Translations under genes and position numbers: made by a program | Shown here: piece by piece, positions 36,975-45,208 of the stretch | Position numbering within the stretch: the stretch's first letter is position 1 | How the letters are laid out: each line of letters starts with the position of its first letter | Source of the DNA: a virus | Virus record (IMG/VR): IMGVR_UViG_3300020157_000004 | Span: 1-64,000 of that record | Direction: 5' to 3' (one strand) | DNA: 64,000 bases | Notes under the pieces: model-generated | Told to the model about the DNA's origin: nothing | Seen by the model: the letters and a program-made list of their open reading frames with translations, nothing else | Database searches by the model: none

Positions 36975-37309
36975 CTTGAGCCGTCTTTCATGGCTTTCGT
37001 TCCAGCGGCAAGCAGGCGATCGAACATCTCCTTGTATGCGGGCGTGTAGCTCCAATGACTCCTGCGCTTGTGCTTCAGGAACCTGACCGCAGCTCGTGGA
37101 TGGATCAAGTCAACCCCGCAGGCTTCAGAGAATCTGAAGGCTACTCCAACCTTAACCCCTTTCCACGTTGCCAGCTTTGAAAGCCGATCAACCATGCGGA
37201 TGGTTAATCCAGCCTTCGATGCTATCTCCTCCCGAGTCATTGGCCGCTTGCGAACATGCGCGAAGGCTCGGCAAAGGAATGGTGGGAACCGGTCGATCGG
37301 AGTTTTCAT
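36971..37309 (-). CDS. Small helix-turn-helix DNA-binding protein
   Basis: A 112-residue basic protein with a clear helix-turn-helix (MTREEIASKAGLTIRMVDRLSKLATW, about 24-49) and a C-terminal basic segment (FLKHKRRSHWSY). It overlaps the neighbouring gene and the terminase end by 4 bp. Candidate transcription regulator or excisionase-like factor near the integrase; a small terminase is less likely. Confidence 0.5.
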   Translation of the reverse strand: MKTPIDRFPPFLCRAFAHVRKRPMTREEIASKAGLTIRMVDRLSKLATWKGVKVGVAFRFSEACGVDLIHPRAAVRFLKHKRRSHWSYTPAYKEMFDRLLAAGTKAMKDGSS

Positions 37310-37818
37310 GGATTATGGCCGCTTACGCGATGAAGCGCCGACGAAATCTCATGAACGGTTGGGGTTTTCCCAGGCAGAATTACAGGGTTTCCCGAAGCCA
37401 TAGAGACTGAAAGCGGGTTGAGGGTTGGAACGAATGAGTTCGCTCTCGACGTAACCTTCTTGGCTCCTCCCATTCCTCTGACATGCTCAATGATTACACT
37501 GCCGAGGGATACCAATTGATCGGAAAGCAGCTTGCGGTGCTCGTCATACTTGATGAGAACTTCCGGCTTTACGTGACACCCGTTATCGGTGATCTCCTTC
37601 ATCCACTTGCTCCACTCCTCGTTTCGGGCTGAGATCAACTCGAACTCGCGAAACCATTTCACAACAATCAACTCCACAATCCCCTGCTCTGCAAGGTGGC
37701 CTACCAAGTCCTTGGCGTCTGTGGCTTGCTCACCCCTTATATCCAAGCCAAGCTTTTTGGCAACCTCGTCAAACGCTTTGTTGGTTACGACTTCCACATT
37801 TAATGCGGCGTTACTCAT
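37306..37818 (-). CDS. Unknown protein, possible small terminase
   Basis: A 170-residue helical protein (VKWFREFELISARNEEWSKW; VLIKYDEHRKLLSDQLVSLG) that loosely resembles P27-type small terminases in the pattern of a helix pair ending in a Leu-Gly step. The C-terminal 40 residues look unstructured. It sits next to terminase but on the opposite strand, coupled by 4-bp overlaps to both neighbours. Confidence 0.4.
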   Translation of the reverse strand: MSNAALNVEVVTNKAFDEVAKKLGLDIRGEQATDAKDLVGHLAEQGIVELIVVKWFREFELISARNEEWSKWMKEITDNGCHVKPEVLIKYDEHRKLLSDQLVSLGSVIIEHVRGMGGAKKVTSRANSFVPTLNPLSVSMASGNPVILPGKTPTVHEISSALHRVSGHNP

Positions 37819-38342
37819 TGAAGTTCCTTTGGCCAGCCTGAATGACCGTTCGTTTTTTCATTCAACCAACACGTCGCCTCCGGAATTGGAACTTTTGCTG
37901 GCATGTAGCAACCGCAACCCGACGGTTCATGGATTCCAAACACGTAGGTTACGGCCCCAAATTGTCCGCAGGTTTTTCGTGCTGAATCGTAGAACGGGCA
38001 CCTTTTGGCGCAGTGGCGAATCCGGGCAATGCCAAGCTTCGTTGACCGGCGCTTGGTCGCCAGCAACCTAAAGGTTGACAGGGCTGCCCGACACAAAACC
38101 AAAAAGCAATTTTCGGTTCCGTAACTGCACTTCGTTATCGCCCCAAGAAACATTGCCCACGATACCATAAATGTCCTCAGAATCAGCTTTCTGATCCTGA
38201 GCCTAACGCGGCTCATCGTCTTGCTTGTGTTCATTTCTGGGCCGTTTGTAGCTTGAGAACTCACCAAAGACAAGGACTCATGCGATCCGAAATGCGCCAC
38301 CGACATGATACGAAACGGGGATTGAATTCCCCTTGTTATCAA
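37815..38342 (-). CDS. Cysteine-rich protein, possible metal binding
   Basis: The frame encodes up to 175 residues; the true start may be later (for example MNTSKT at residue 37 or MSRVRL at 43). The C-terminal 70 residues hold a dense Cys set (HCAKRCPFYDSARKTCGQFG and SGCGCYMPAKV, then ATCW) suggesting a zinc or iron-sulfur site. The middle has one hydrophobic stretch (LRTFMVSWAMFLGAI). Confidence 0.45.
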   Translation of the reverse strand: MITRGIQSPFRIMSVAHFGSHESLSLVSSQATNGPEMNTSKTMSRVRLRIRKLILRTFMVSWAMFLGAITKCSYGTENCFLVLCRAALSTFRLLATKRRSTKLGIARIRHCAKRCPFYDSARKTCGQFGAVTYVFGIHEPSGCGCYMPAKVPIPEATCWLNEKTNGHSGWPKELQ

Positions 38343-38391
38343 TCGTTTATGCCAATGTTAAATACTTTTATTTGCTTCCGATCAACGATTG
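38340..38391. promoter_or_regulatory. Inverted repeat flanking divergent promoter at integrase
   Basis: CAATCGTT (38340-38347) and AACGATTG (38384-38391) form an exact 8-bp inverted repeat, 36 bp apart, enclosing the AT-rich gap between the leftward trio and the integrase. The spacing would suit two operator half-sites or Xis/Int arm sites. It could be part of attP, but no core can be identified from this window alone. Confidence 0.4.
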
Positions 38392-38409
38392 GTGCTACTT
38401 CTTAAAACC

Positions 38410-39600
38410 ATGAATGAAACATTATTGCCGCCAGTAGAGACCGATTTTGCCCACAAGATACCCGTCCTTCTGCGAGGAAGGGAAAGTTTTGTGAAAGTTA
38501 CCGACAGTCGAAAGAGGCCGATCAGGGGTCTTTGGATTCGATCCGACCGTTACTACGCTCAAATGAGCTTGATGGACTATACGACCGGAACAAAAAGGGT
38601 CCGAAAGGTTCCACTGATGGGGGTCAATACTGTCTCCCAAGCCGTAGTCGCAATGAATCAAATGATTGCGGAACGGCGTGATGGCAAGCTGGTGGTCTCA
38701 AAGGTGCAGCCAACATTCCGGGTGGCTGCCGACCACTACCTTGCTCATGAGCGGTCGATGCACGACGGCAAAAGGGTGAGCACTCTTCGCGGTGAAGCCA
38801 AGTGTCTCAGGTCGTTGGCCAAGTCATTCTCGTCAGAGACAATGGACAAAATCAAACCGCTGGATGTTCGCTCCCACATATCCAGACGGCAGAGGATTGA
38901 TCGGGTCTGTGGCCGGACGGTGAACCACGAGCTAGTGGTATTGGCCAACTTGGTGAAACACTGCCGAATCGAATTTGGTATGACCAACAACCCGTTGGAT
39001 GGAGTGGTTGCGCTACCCTACAAATCCGATCGCAGACCCCTTCCAACCACCCTGGAGATACAGACCCTCTGTGACTACGCAGTTGCCAACATGATGAATG
39101 GTCAGCTTCTTTCCGACTTCGTCCGATTCCTGGCCTCCACCGGCGCAAGACGATCGGAGGCGTTGGTTGTAGCTTGGTCTGACGTGGACACGGCCATGCG
39201 GCGGGTTTGCATCGGTGGATACAGGAAGTCAAAGAACGGACTGGAACGATACGTTGATTTTAATCCAGCCCTTGAATCACTGATGGCAGAAATGAAGGCC
39301 CGCAAAGACCCGGACTCGCTTTGGCTTTTCCCCACACCAAGGGGAGGGGACATCCCGTCAAGCGGAATGGAAGCAAGCTTTGCCATTGCCCGCAAAGCCA
39401 CCAAGCCGGAGCGCATCGTCGGCTGGCATTCAATGCGCCATTATTTCGCCAGCCAGTGCGTCATGGCGGGGATTGATTTCATGACCATCGCCGCATGGCT
39501 TGGCCACCGGGACGGAGGGATTCTTCTCGGCAAAGTTTACGGACACCTGAACGACTCCCACCGTCAGAGCATGGCGGCGAAGCTGCTTCTTGCCGCATGA
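38410..39600 (+). CDS. int: Tyrosine recombinase integrase
   Basis: From ATG 38410 this encodes 396 residues. The catalytic set is complete: Arg in GARRSEAL (about 245), Lys in GGYRKSKNGLER (about 275), HSMRH (about 340), His in WLGHRDGG (about 365) and Tyr in VYGHLND (about 376). The N-terminal part (about 100-190) is a SAM-like core-binding domain. It marks a temperate phage that integrates by site-specific recombination. A TTG start at 38389 is also in frame but overlaps the putative operator. Confidence 0.87.
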   Translation: MNETLLPPVETDFAHKIPVLLRGRESFVKVTDSRKRPIRGLWIRSDRYYAQMSLMDYTTGTKRVRKVPLMGVNTVSQAVVAMNQMIAERRDGKLVVSKVQPTFRVAADHYLAHERSMHDGKRVSTLRGEAKCLRSLAKSFSSETMDKIKPLDVRSHISRRQRIDRVCGRTVNHELVVLANLVKHCRIEFGMTNNPLDGVVALPYKSDRRPLPTTLEIQTLCDYAVANMMNGQLLSDFVRFLASTGARRSEALVVAWSDVDTAMRRVCIGGYRKSKNGLERYVDFNPALESLMAEMKARKDPDSLWLFPTPRGGDIPSSGMEASFAIARKATKPERIVGWHSMRHYFASQCVMAGIDFMTIAAWLGHRDGGILLGKVYGHLNDSHRQSMAAKLLLAA

Positions 39601-39612
39601 TTGGGTTAAATC

Positions 39613-39630
39613 TGTTTAACAAAGTAAACA
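39613..39630. promoter_or_regulatory. Short inverted repeat, candidate operator
   Basis: TGTTTA-N6-TAAACA (39613-39630) lies in the AT-rich gap between integrase and the next gene. The dyad is compact and typical of repressor half-sites spaced by one helical turn. No -10/-35 pair is convincing beside it. Confidence 0.35.
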
Positions 39631-39682
39631 ATTTGTTCTGGACAGTCATGTTTATGGCTGTATTCTGACAACCACAACATCA

Positions 39683-39889
39683 ATGTCACCCAAGAAAACC
39701 ACCACCACTGCTCAGAAGAAAAAAACCTTTTGGGGTCTGAAGCCTGAACCGTCCGTTGAAAGATTGGTTCAGAAGGAGATCACATCACGGCGTCTTCGGA
39801 CGGACAGCGGGGAGGCTTGCAGGGGTGCCATCAAGATCGTTCTGGAGGACTGCATAGTGGGACACCTCGGAAGAAAGGCGAAACGATGA
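39683..39889 (+). CDS. Small basic protein, unknown
   Basis: A 68-residue basic protein: Lys/Thr-rich N-terminus (MSPKKTTTTAQKKK), then PSVERLVQKEITSRRLRTDSGEACRGAIKI, which could be a small helical DNA-binding fold. It stands between integrase and the recombination operon. Confidence 0.45.
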   Translation: MSPKKTTTTAQKKKTFWGLKPEPSVERLVQKEITSRRLRTDSGEACRGAIKIVLEDCIVGHLGRKAKR

Positions 39890-40058
39890 AGTCTTATGGA
39901 ATCGCTCGGATATTTTTTCTCACACCATAATGAATGGCTAGCCGTGGGGTCATCAGGGATAGATGCGAGTGGAGTTGTGAGACGCGGTTGGTTTATACAG
40001 GTAGTCCACAATCATTCCGACCACGGCAATAAATTGTAACGGCAAACAAAATAACACC

Positions 40059-41192
40059 ATGTCAACTAACGCAACATCAACAGCAGTCGCAACAACAAAC
40101 GACCCGGCACTTCCACGCAAACGCACACTCAGGGATCACCTTGAGAATCCAAAGTTTTTAGCAGAGATCGCCAAAGCTTTGCCGAAGCACATGAAGGCTG
40201 AGCGGATGGCCCGAGTCGCCATCACGGCAATGACCAAGACTCCCGCACTGGCGGACTGCGAGCCGGAATCATTCTTCAAATGCCTTCTCGATCTTTCCGC
40301 CTTGGGTCTGGAACCGGATGGCCGACGGGCGCACTTGATTCCGTTCAAGGATAACCGTCGCGGGGTCACTGTCTGCACCCTGATCGTCGATTACAAAGGC
40401 ATCGCCGAACTCGCCTACAACAGCGGCGTGGTGTCCTACCTGCACGCTGATGTTGTCCGTGAAGGCGACTTGTTCAAGTATTCAAAGGGTGCGCTCCTTG
40501 AACACATTCCCTGGTTCCTCCGGCGCGACGACGAGAAGCCAGCCGAAGCTGGAATCATTTTCGCGGTGTATGCGATGGCGAAGCTCAAGGACGGAGGCGA
40601 GAAGGTTGACGTGATGAGCGTGAGCGAGATCGAAGACGTGATGAATGGAAGTCAGGGATACAAGGCTGCGGTCAAGTATGGCAAAGACCACCCTTGGCTT
40701 ACCAACTGGAACGAGATGGCGAAGAAAACCGCCTTCCGCCGCATGAGCAAATGGCTGCCGCTAAGCCCGGAAGTTCGCGACCAGATGTCCAAAGAGGACG
40801 AGGAAGAGGAACGGTTCTCCACAGCCAAGAAGGCCAAGGTTGAGCAGGAAGTTCAAGTGCCCGCTATGGCTTTCATCGCCCCTCCACCTGAAGAAATTAT
40901 TACAGCACCCACAGCGCAGGCCGAGCCTGTAATGGCGACTCCAATCACACGAACTGAAACAGCAGCCACCACCACCCTACCGGCGACGGACAACACTCTG
41001 CAAAAGCTGGCCTCGCTGATGGCCCGTGATTCTGTTTCTGAGGATGTGGTAATGGTTTATGTTCAAGCCACCTTCGTTGATTGTGATTCGCTTGGCTCAA
41101 TCGGTGAAGTGAATGACATCAAGCCGTCCGCAATTTCCAGCCTTGTTCGGAATTGGGACAAGAACTTGAAGGCGATTAAGGAAGGAAAGTAA
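40059..41192 (+). CDS. recT: RecT-family ssDNA annealing protein
   Basis: This 377-residue protein anneals single strands in Red/RecET-type recombination. The RecT core spans about residues 25-250: LRDHLENPKFLAEIAKALPKHM, CLLDLSALGLEPDGRRAHLIPF (about 80-100), VDYKGIAELAYNSG (about 115) and a helical end KTAFRRMSKWLPLS. The C-terminal extension (260-377) is Pro/Thr/Ala-rich. Its stop overlaps the start of the exonuclease gene by one base, so the pair is translationally coupled. Confidence 0.85.
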   Translation: MSTNATSTAVATTNDPALPRKRTLRDHLENPKFLAEIAKALPKHMKAERMARVAITAMTKTPALADCEPESFFKCLLDLSALGLEPDGRRAHLIPFKDNRRGVTVCTLIVDYKGIAELAYNSGVVSYLHADVVREGDLFKYSKGALLEHIPWFLRRDDEKPAEAGIIFAVYAMAKLKDGGEKVDVMSVSEIEDVMNGSQGYKAAVKYGKDHPWLTNWNEMAKKTAFRRMSKWLPLSPEVRDQMSKEDEEEERFSTAKKAKVEQEVQVPAMAFIAPPPEEIITAPTAQAEPVMATPITRTETAATTTLPATDNTLQKLASLMARDSVSEDVVMVYVQATFVDCDSLGSIGEVNDIKPSAISSLVRNWDKNLKAIKEGK

Positions 41193-42109
41193 TGACACCC
41201 TTGCTTTTTGAGAGCGGTCAGACCGGAGTGTTTTTCGACCTTCCATCTGCCGCCTATTTCAAGGAAACGGCGCTGAGCCATTCCCTGATGAAGGAACTCC
41301 ATCCCACCCCTGCTCATGGTCTGTCCTATCTGTCAGCGGTTCGGGAGCCGTCGATCGCCATGATTATCGGAACACTGGTGCATCACATGATACTCCAGCC
41401 GGAGGTTCCGCCACTGGAGGTCGCTGTGATTCCAGACACATACCCGGCCATGAAGGGTAATGCGTTGGTAAAGAGCGGCGAGATCAGGGAAGGCGATCCG
41501 ATTCCGTGGAACGGCAACTCATCCTACTGTAAGGCGTGGAGGAAGGGTCAGGAATCGGAAGGCCGGTTTGTGCTTCAACGCACCGGCAAAGACGGCTACG
41601 AGTCGGTCATGGCGATGGTTAAATCAGCAGCCAGCAATCCATCGGTTCGGGAGTTGATAATGGAGGGCGACAGCGAGGTGTCGTTGTTCGCCGAGATAAA
41701 CACGGTTCACGGTCCCATCCGAGGCAAGGCTCGGCTTGATTTCGTCCCGAAGATTCCCTGGCTTATTGATTTCAAGACCACGCAGGATGCCAGCCCTGAT
41801 TCGTTCGCCAAAGATTTGGTCAACTTGAGATACGCCTCTCAGGCGGCATGGTATCTCGAAACATGGAACCGTCTCTGCGATATGGAGAACCGAAAGCAGG
41901 GGTTCATCTTTTTCGCCATCGAGAAGAACCCACCCTACTTGGTTGCGTGCTACAAGCTCGACAAGGAGGCATTACAGTGGGGTTCAGAGAGGTGTCAGGA
42001 AGATGTGGACACTTACGCGCGTTGCTTTCACACCGGGGAATGGCCGGGGTATAGCAACAAGATCATACCATTAAGTCTGCCATCATTTATCAAAAGGAGC
42101 ACACATTGA
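41192..42109 (+). CDS. RecE/exonuclease VIII-like PD-(D/E)XK nuclease
   Basis: This 305-residue protein starts on the last base of recT. It has LRDFVPK-type region GKARLDFVPKIPWLIDFKTTQDASP (about 177-200), where D and D-x-K form the PD-(D/E)XK site, and QAAWYLETW (about 220), the conserved Gln helix of RecB-like nucleases. An early HHMILQPE motif (about 68) is the usual substrate-side His. It would resect 5' ends for RecT annealing. Confidence 0.82.
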   Translation: MTPLLFESGQTGVFFDLPSAAYFKETALSHSLMKELHPTPAHGLSYLSAVREPSIAMIIGTLVHHMILQPEVPPLEVAVIPDTYPAMKGNALVKSGEIREGDPIPWNGNSSYCKAWRKGQESEGRFVLQRTGKDGYESVMAMVKSAASNPSVRELIMEGDSEVSLFAEINTVHGPIRGKARLDFVPKIPWLIDFKTTQDASPDSFAKDLVNLRYASQAAWYLETWNRLCDMENRKQGFIFFAIEKNPPYLVACYKLDKEALQWGSERCQEDVDTYARCFHTGEWPGYSNKIIPLSLPSFIKRSTH

Positions 42110-42537
42110 AAAAAGCACTCTGCATGTTTGTCGGTGTCGTCCATGAGACGGCAAAAATTATCAGCCCGGATTTTGGTGGAAAGCCGTTCGTCGCATTCGC
42201 CCTTACGGGTGATCCGACCAGCTACGGAAACGAGGGCAAACAATTCACTGAACGGGTGAATGTGAAGCTATACCCACGAGACATTGAGGGGGCCGTATCG
42301 GAGATCAAGGCTGGCCGTTTGATCTCAGTTTTCGGAGAGGCTTCTGCTCGCGCAGTAGAATCCAAGCGCGATGGCGGTAAGCCTTTTGCAAACCTTGAGA
42401 TAGTAACCTTCAACTACACCCTTGAGGGGATTGTTCCGACCGAGAAAAAATCCACCCCGCCTCAAGCTGAACTTCCGCGTGCGAAATCTTCCACCGTCAA
42501 AGCTCCGCCACCGGATGAAGATGATGTTCCGTTTTGA
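42106..42537 (+). CDS. ssb: Single-stranded DNA-binding protein (phage SSB)
   Basis: A 143-residue protein with a compact OB-like N-terminal domain (about 1-105) and an acidic C-terminal tip ending PPPDEDDVPF, the protein-recruiting tail of bacterial SSBs. It overlaps the exonuclease gene by 4 bp (ATGA-like coupling) and precedes the resolvase and helicase. The OB domain is divergent; the tail and context carry the call. Confidence 0.72.
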   Translation: MKKALCMFVGVVHETAKIISPDFGGKPFVAFALTGDPTSYGNEGKQFTERVNVKLYPRDIEGAVSEIKAGRLISVFGEASARAVESKRDGGKPFANLEIVTFNYTLEGIVPTEKKSTPPQAELPRAKSSTVKAPPPDEDDVPF

Positions 42538-42543
42538 AAAACC

Positions 42544-42933
42544 ATGAACCCGCTTGTGCCAGCAACTTCCTACAACGAACTGAAGAAAAGGTTTCCCAAT
42601 GCCAGTGATTATTTCCTGCGGAAAAACTCCTATCCGTTATCCCATCCGGCTGGTGGTGTTCCGAAAGATACCCAGCCTGAACCGGCTGTTCGCGATGAAC
42701 CCTTGGGGAAGGCTAAGGGAAAAGAAGCAAACTCAGAGCGCTTTCGCGTCAGCGTTACGAGCTATCGAACACGGCTCATCGACCCCGACAACCTGACGCC
42801 GAAGTATTTCATTGATGCGTGCCGATACGCAGGACTGATCCCGTCGGACGATCCGAAGACCATCGACCTGTTAGTTAAACAGGTTCTCTGTAAATCAAAT
42901 CCAAGAACTGAAATCGTAATCGAAAAAATATGA
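42544..42933 (+). CDS. RusA-like Holliday junction resolvase
   Basis: A 129-residue protein. The C-terminal half reads RLIDPDNLTPKYFIDACRYAGLI followed by SDDPKTIDLLVKQ, matching the DxDNLxKxxxDAL...G(v/i)xxDD pattern of RusA resolvases with its three acidic metal ligands. It would cut junctions or branched DNA during packaging or recombination. It overlaps dnaB by 4 bp. Confidence 0.68.
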   Translation: MNPLVPATSYNELKKRFPNASDYFLRKNSYPLSHPAGGVPKDTQPEPAVRDEPLGKAKGKEANSERFRVSVTSYRTRLIDPDNLTPKYFIDACRYAGLIPSDDPKTIDLLVKQVLCKSNPRTEIVIEKI

Positions 42934-44417
42934 CTGGCTTCAATCATGTTTACCTACCAGTGCCCGATCTGAAAAAGCCGCTGCGGCAAAAGACCGCCTC
43001 TGTTGACCTGTCCAAGCTTGACCGTCTTCCGCCTCATTCCATAGAGGCCGAGCAGGGAGTTCTTGGCTGCATTCTGCTTTCCCCTTCCGAGTGCATTAAC
43101 CTTTGCTTGGAGAAGGTAAAGCCGCATGACGATGTGTTCTACGACTTGCGGCATCAGGAATTGTTTTCCACTCTGGTAAGGATGCAGGAGTCGCGTAAGC
43201 CGATTGACCTAATTACAGTGCAGCAAGAACTGCATAACTGTGGAAAGCTGGAGGGAATTGGTGGTCTTTCTTACCTATCCGGCCTGATGGACGCGGTTCC
43301 AAGCGCGGCAAACCTCGCCTACTACCTCGACATAATCCGGGAGAAACACGTTCTTCGGAGGATGCTTCAGACCTGCACGGGCGTTTTAGGCAGGGTTCAT
43401 GACCATGAAGGTGAGGTTGACGCCCTGATGGAGTCGGTTGAGAAGGAGATAATGGCCATCCGCGATCTCCGGATAACGAACGGCAAGGAGTCCAGAAAGC
43501 AGTCACTTATCCGGGTTACTGATGCCATAATCAACAACTCCAAGAACAAGGGGGCCACGATCGGTCTGGCCACCGGCATACCAAAGCTCGACGGGATGAT
43601 TAACGGATGGCGGCCCGGCAGGCTCTACGTTCTTGCAGCCCTGTCCAAGTGGGGTAAATCGAGCCTGGCCTTGCAGACTGCCGACTACTGCGCGGCAGCC
43701 ACCGACAGCAAGGGGAACCATACCTGCCCGGTTGCCTACTTCTCCCTTGAAATGCCACGAGATGAACTAAATGAGCGGTCACTTGGCAGGGAGTCGGATG
43801 TTCCATCCCACGAGATTCAGAACCCATCCTGCCTCAACCCTGACGACGCCATCAATGAATCTGACAAGCGCCGAAGAACATTGAAGATTCAGCGACTCAG
43901 AGATACCAACGGGGCAATCTCAAAGTGGCCGCTGCTTATCGTCGATGAACCAGGCATCCCCATATCCAAGATGCGGGCCGCCGCTCGCCGAATGGTGGTT
44001 GAGGACGGAGTGAAGCTGATCGTGGTGGACTACCTGCAACTCATGGAGGGAACCACCGAGTCCCGAGGCAAGAACAGTTCCCGCGAGCGGGAGATCAGCT
44101 CGATCAGCAAAGGCTTAAAGGACATGGCGATGGAGTTGAAGGTTCCTGTAATTGCTCTGGCGCAGCTCAACCGGGAGTTTGAGAAGTCAACTGGTCGCAA
44201 GCCAAAGCTGTCCGACCTGCGGGAATCAGGGTCGATCGGTCAGGACGCCGACTGCGTGATCTTCCTCTACGGGAACGAGGATCAGATCGAGCTTCCGATC
44301 GCAGCGACCAAATGCCTTGTCGCGGCCCAACGCGGCGGGGCCACCGGAGAGTTCATGTTGACCTTCAACAAGCCGCTGTTTCGCTTTGAAGCCCACACCC
44401 ACAAGCCGCTTCCGTAA
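42930..44417 (+). CDS. dnaB: DnaB-family replicative helicase
   Basis: This 495-residue protein has a DnaB N-terminal domain (LPPHSIEAEQGVLGCILLS, about 30; YYLDIIREKHVLRRML, about 130) and a RecA-like C-terminal domain with Walker A ALSKWGKSSLA (about 234-244, lacking one usual Gly), Walker B LIVVDYLQLMEG (about 368), and ALAQLNREFE plus LSDLRESGSIGQDAD (about 405-440). It loads on phage replication forks. It ends the coupled recombination-replication unit. Confidence 0.9.
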   Translation: MTGFNHVYLPVPDLKKPLRQKTASVDLSKLDRLPPHSIEAEQGVLGCILLSPSECINLCLEKVKPHDDVFYDLRHQELFSTLVRMQESRKPIDLITVQQELHNCGKLEGIGGLSYLSGLMDAVPSAANLAYYLDIIREKHVLRRMLQTCTGVLGRVHDHEGEVDALMESVEKEIMAIRDLRITNGKESRKQSLIRVTDAIINNSKNKGATIGLATGIPKLDGMINGWRPGRLYVLAALSKWGKSSLALQTADYCAAATDSKGNHTCPVAYFSLEMPRDELNERSLGRESDVPSHEIQNPSCLNPDDAINESDKRRRTLKIQRLRDTNGAISKWPLLIVDEPGIPISKMRAAARRMVVEDGVKLIVVDYLQLMEGTTESRGKNSSREREISSISKGLKDMAMELKVPVIALAQLNREFEKSTGRKPKLSDLRESGSIGQDADCVIFLYGNEDQIELPIAATKCLVAAQRGGATGEFMLTFNKPLFRFEAHTHKPLP

Positions 44418-44434
44418 CTTTCCCATTGACTGTC

Positions 44435-44464
44435 GTAAGTATAAGTGTGAGCGTAAGTGTAAAT
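44435..44464 (+). repeat. Tandem degenerate hexamers GTAAGT, after dnaB
   Basis: Five consecutive 6-bp units read GTAAGT, ATAAGT, GTGAGC, GTAAGT, GTAAAT (44435-44464) in the gap between dnaB and the next gene. Too short for an iteron origin by itself, but an ordered array in a non-coding gap beside the helicase is worth noting. Confidence 0.55.
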
Positions 44465-44473
44465 TAAATCCGG

Positions 44474-44698
44474 ATGAAAAAGCCTTTGAAAATGAACCTT
44501 GAGGTGGGCATTGAACCCCCTCCTGATCGCGGTTGGAAACGCCGGACTCAGGGTTTGGACACCATCAATCCCGGTCAAAGCGTGGTGGTAAACCTGGCCG
44601 AGGCCAACGCCATCGTGCAGATGGGCAGGCGCAAGGGATGGAGGATGGCGCAAGTCAAGACGGGTGCCAACGAAGCCCGAGTATGGAGGCGGGCTTGA
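44474..44698 (+). CDS. Small basic protein, unknown
   Basis: A 74-residue basic protein (MKKPLKMNLEVGIEPPPDRGW ... AIVQMGRRKGWRMAQVKTGANEARVWRR). The C-terminal half looks like a short DNA or RNA binding motif. It follows dnaB by 56 bp and is the first of a run of small genes. Confidence 0.5.
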   Translation: MKKPLKMNLEVGIEPPPDRGWKRRTQGLDTINPGQSVVVNLAEANAIVQMGRRKGWRMAQVKTGANEARVWRRA

Positions 44699-44706
44699 GT
44701 TCTCTT

Positions 44707-44901
44707 ATGCCAAGGGTTCCAGAGCGCGATTACGAGGAGCCGGTCAACGGTGAACCGTGGCCGGAATGCTGCGGAGAGCTGATGCAAGGCAGGCTTAACG
44801 GAAGCTTTATCTGCCTCGAATGCGAGTCGATCTACACCATCCCAAGATACAAGGGCGAAGAGCCTGACATAGAGGACACATTTGAAGATGAAACCAGCTA
44901 A
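44707..44901 (+). CDS. Mini zinc-ribbon protein
   Basis: From ATG 44707 this encodes 64 residues (MPRVPERDYEEPVNGEPWPE) with a Cys pattern CCGELMQGRLNGSFICLEC (about 21-39), consistent with a four-Cys zinc ribbon. The tail is acidic. Longer upstream starts overlap the previous gene in a different frame and are unlikely. Confidence 0.55.
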   Translation: MPRVPERDYEEPVNGEPWPECCGELMQGRLNGSFICLECESIYTIPRYKGEEPDIEDTFEDETS

Positions 44902-45208
44902 GACAATTACCCGCCGTTCGCAGCAGCGCATGGTTAGGCCGAGGACGAACAACCTCGCAGCAACCGTCTTTGTATTTGAAAGCACGCGGAAGCCGTATCA
45001 AACACACGTCGTCTATCTCGACCAAGCAAGCTGCTATGTGGATCACCCAGGATGGAAACACACCGCCACGCTTGAACCCGCAGTGTGGATAGAACACCTG
45101 ATGAACAATCCCGCTGAACGCGAGAAGCATATCGAAAGCATCTGCTATCGGCCTAACAACAAAGCTCTGCCGCAGGGTGGGGCGAAGAAAGGCAACGATG
45201 AACACTGA
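44888..45208 (+). CDS. Small protein, unknown
   Basis: From ATG 44888 this encodes 106 residues, basic at the N-terminus (MKPAKTITRRSQQRMVRPR) and alpha/beta after it. Its 5' part contains one copy of an 18-bp repeat (44920-44937) shared with the next gene, so both may have been built around that repeat. Confidence 0.5.
   Translation: MKPAKTITRRSQQRMVRPRTNNLAATVFVFESTRKPYQTHVVYLDQASCYVDHPGWKHTATLEPAVWIEHLMNNPAEREKHIESICYRPNNKALPQGGAKKGNDEH
44920..44937 (+). repeat. 18-bp direct repeat, copy 1
   Basis: GCAGCAGCGCATGGTTAG occurs here and again at 45232-45249; a 12-bp core (AGCGCATGGTTA) recurs at 28830-28841. On the minus strand the core translates as NHALQR-like, which I recall as a signature of dispersed repeats in Verrucomicrobiota-type genomes. 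That link is from memory. Confidence 0.6.

Noticed and set aside
44435-44464. CRISPR or iteron array
   Set aside because: Units are 6 bp with no spacers; too short for CRISPR.
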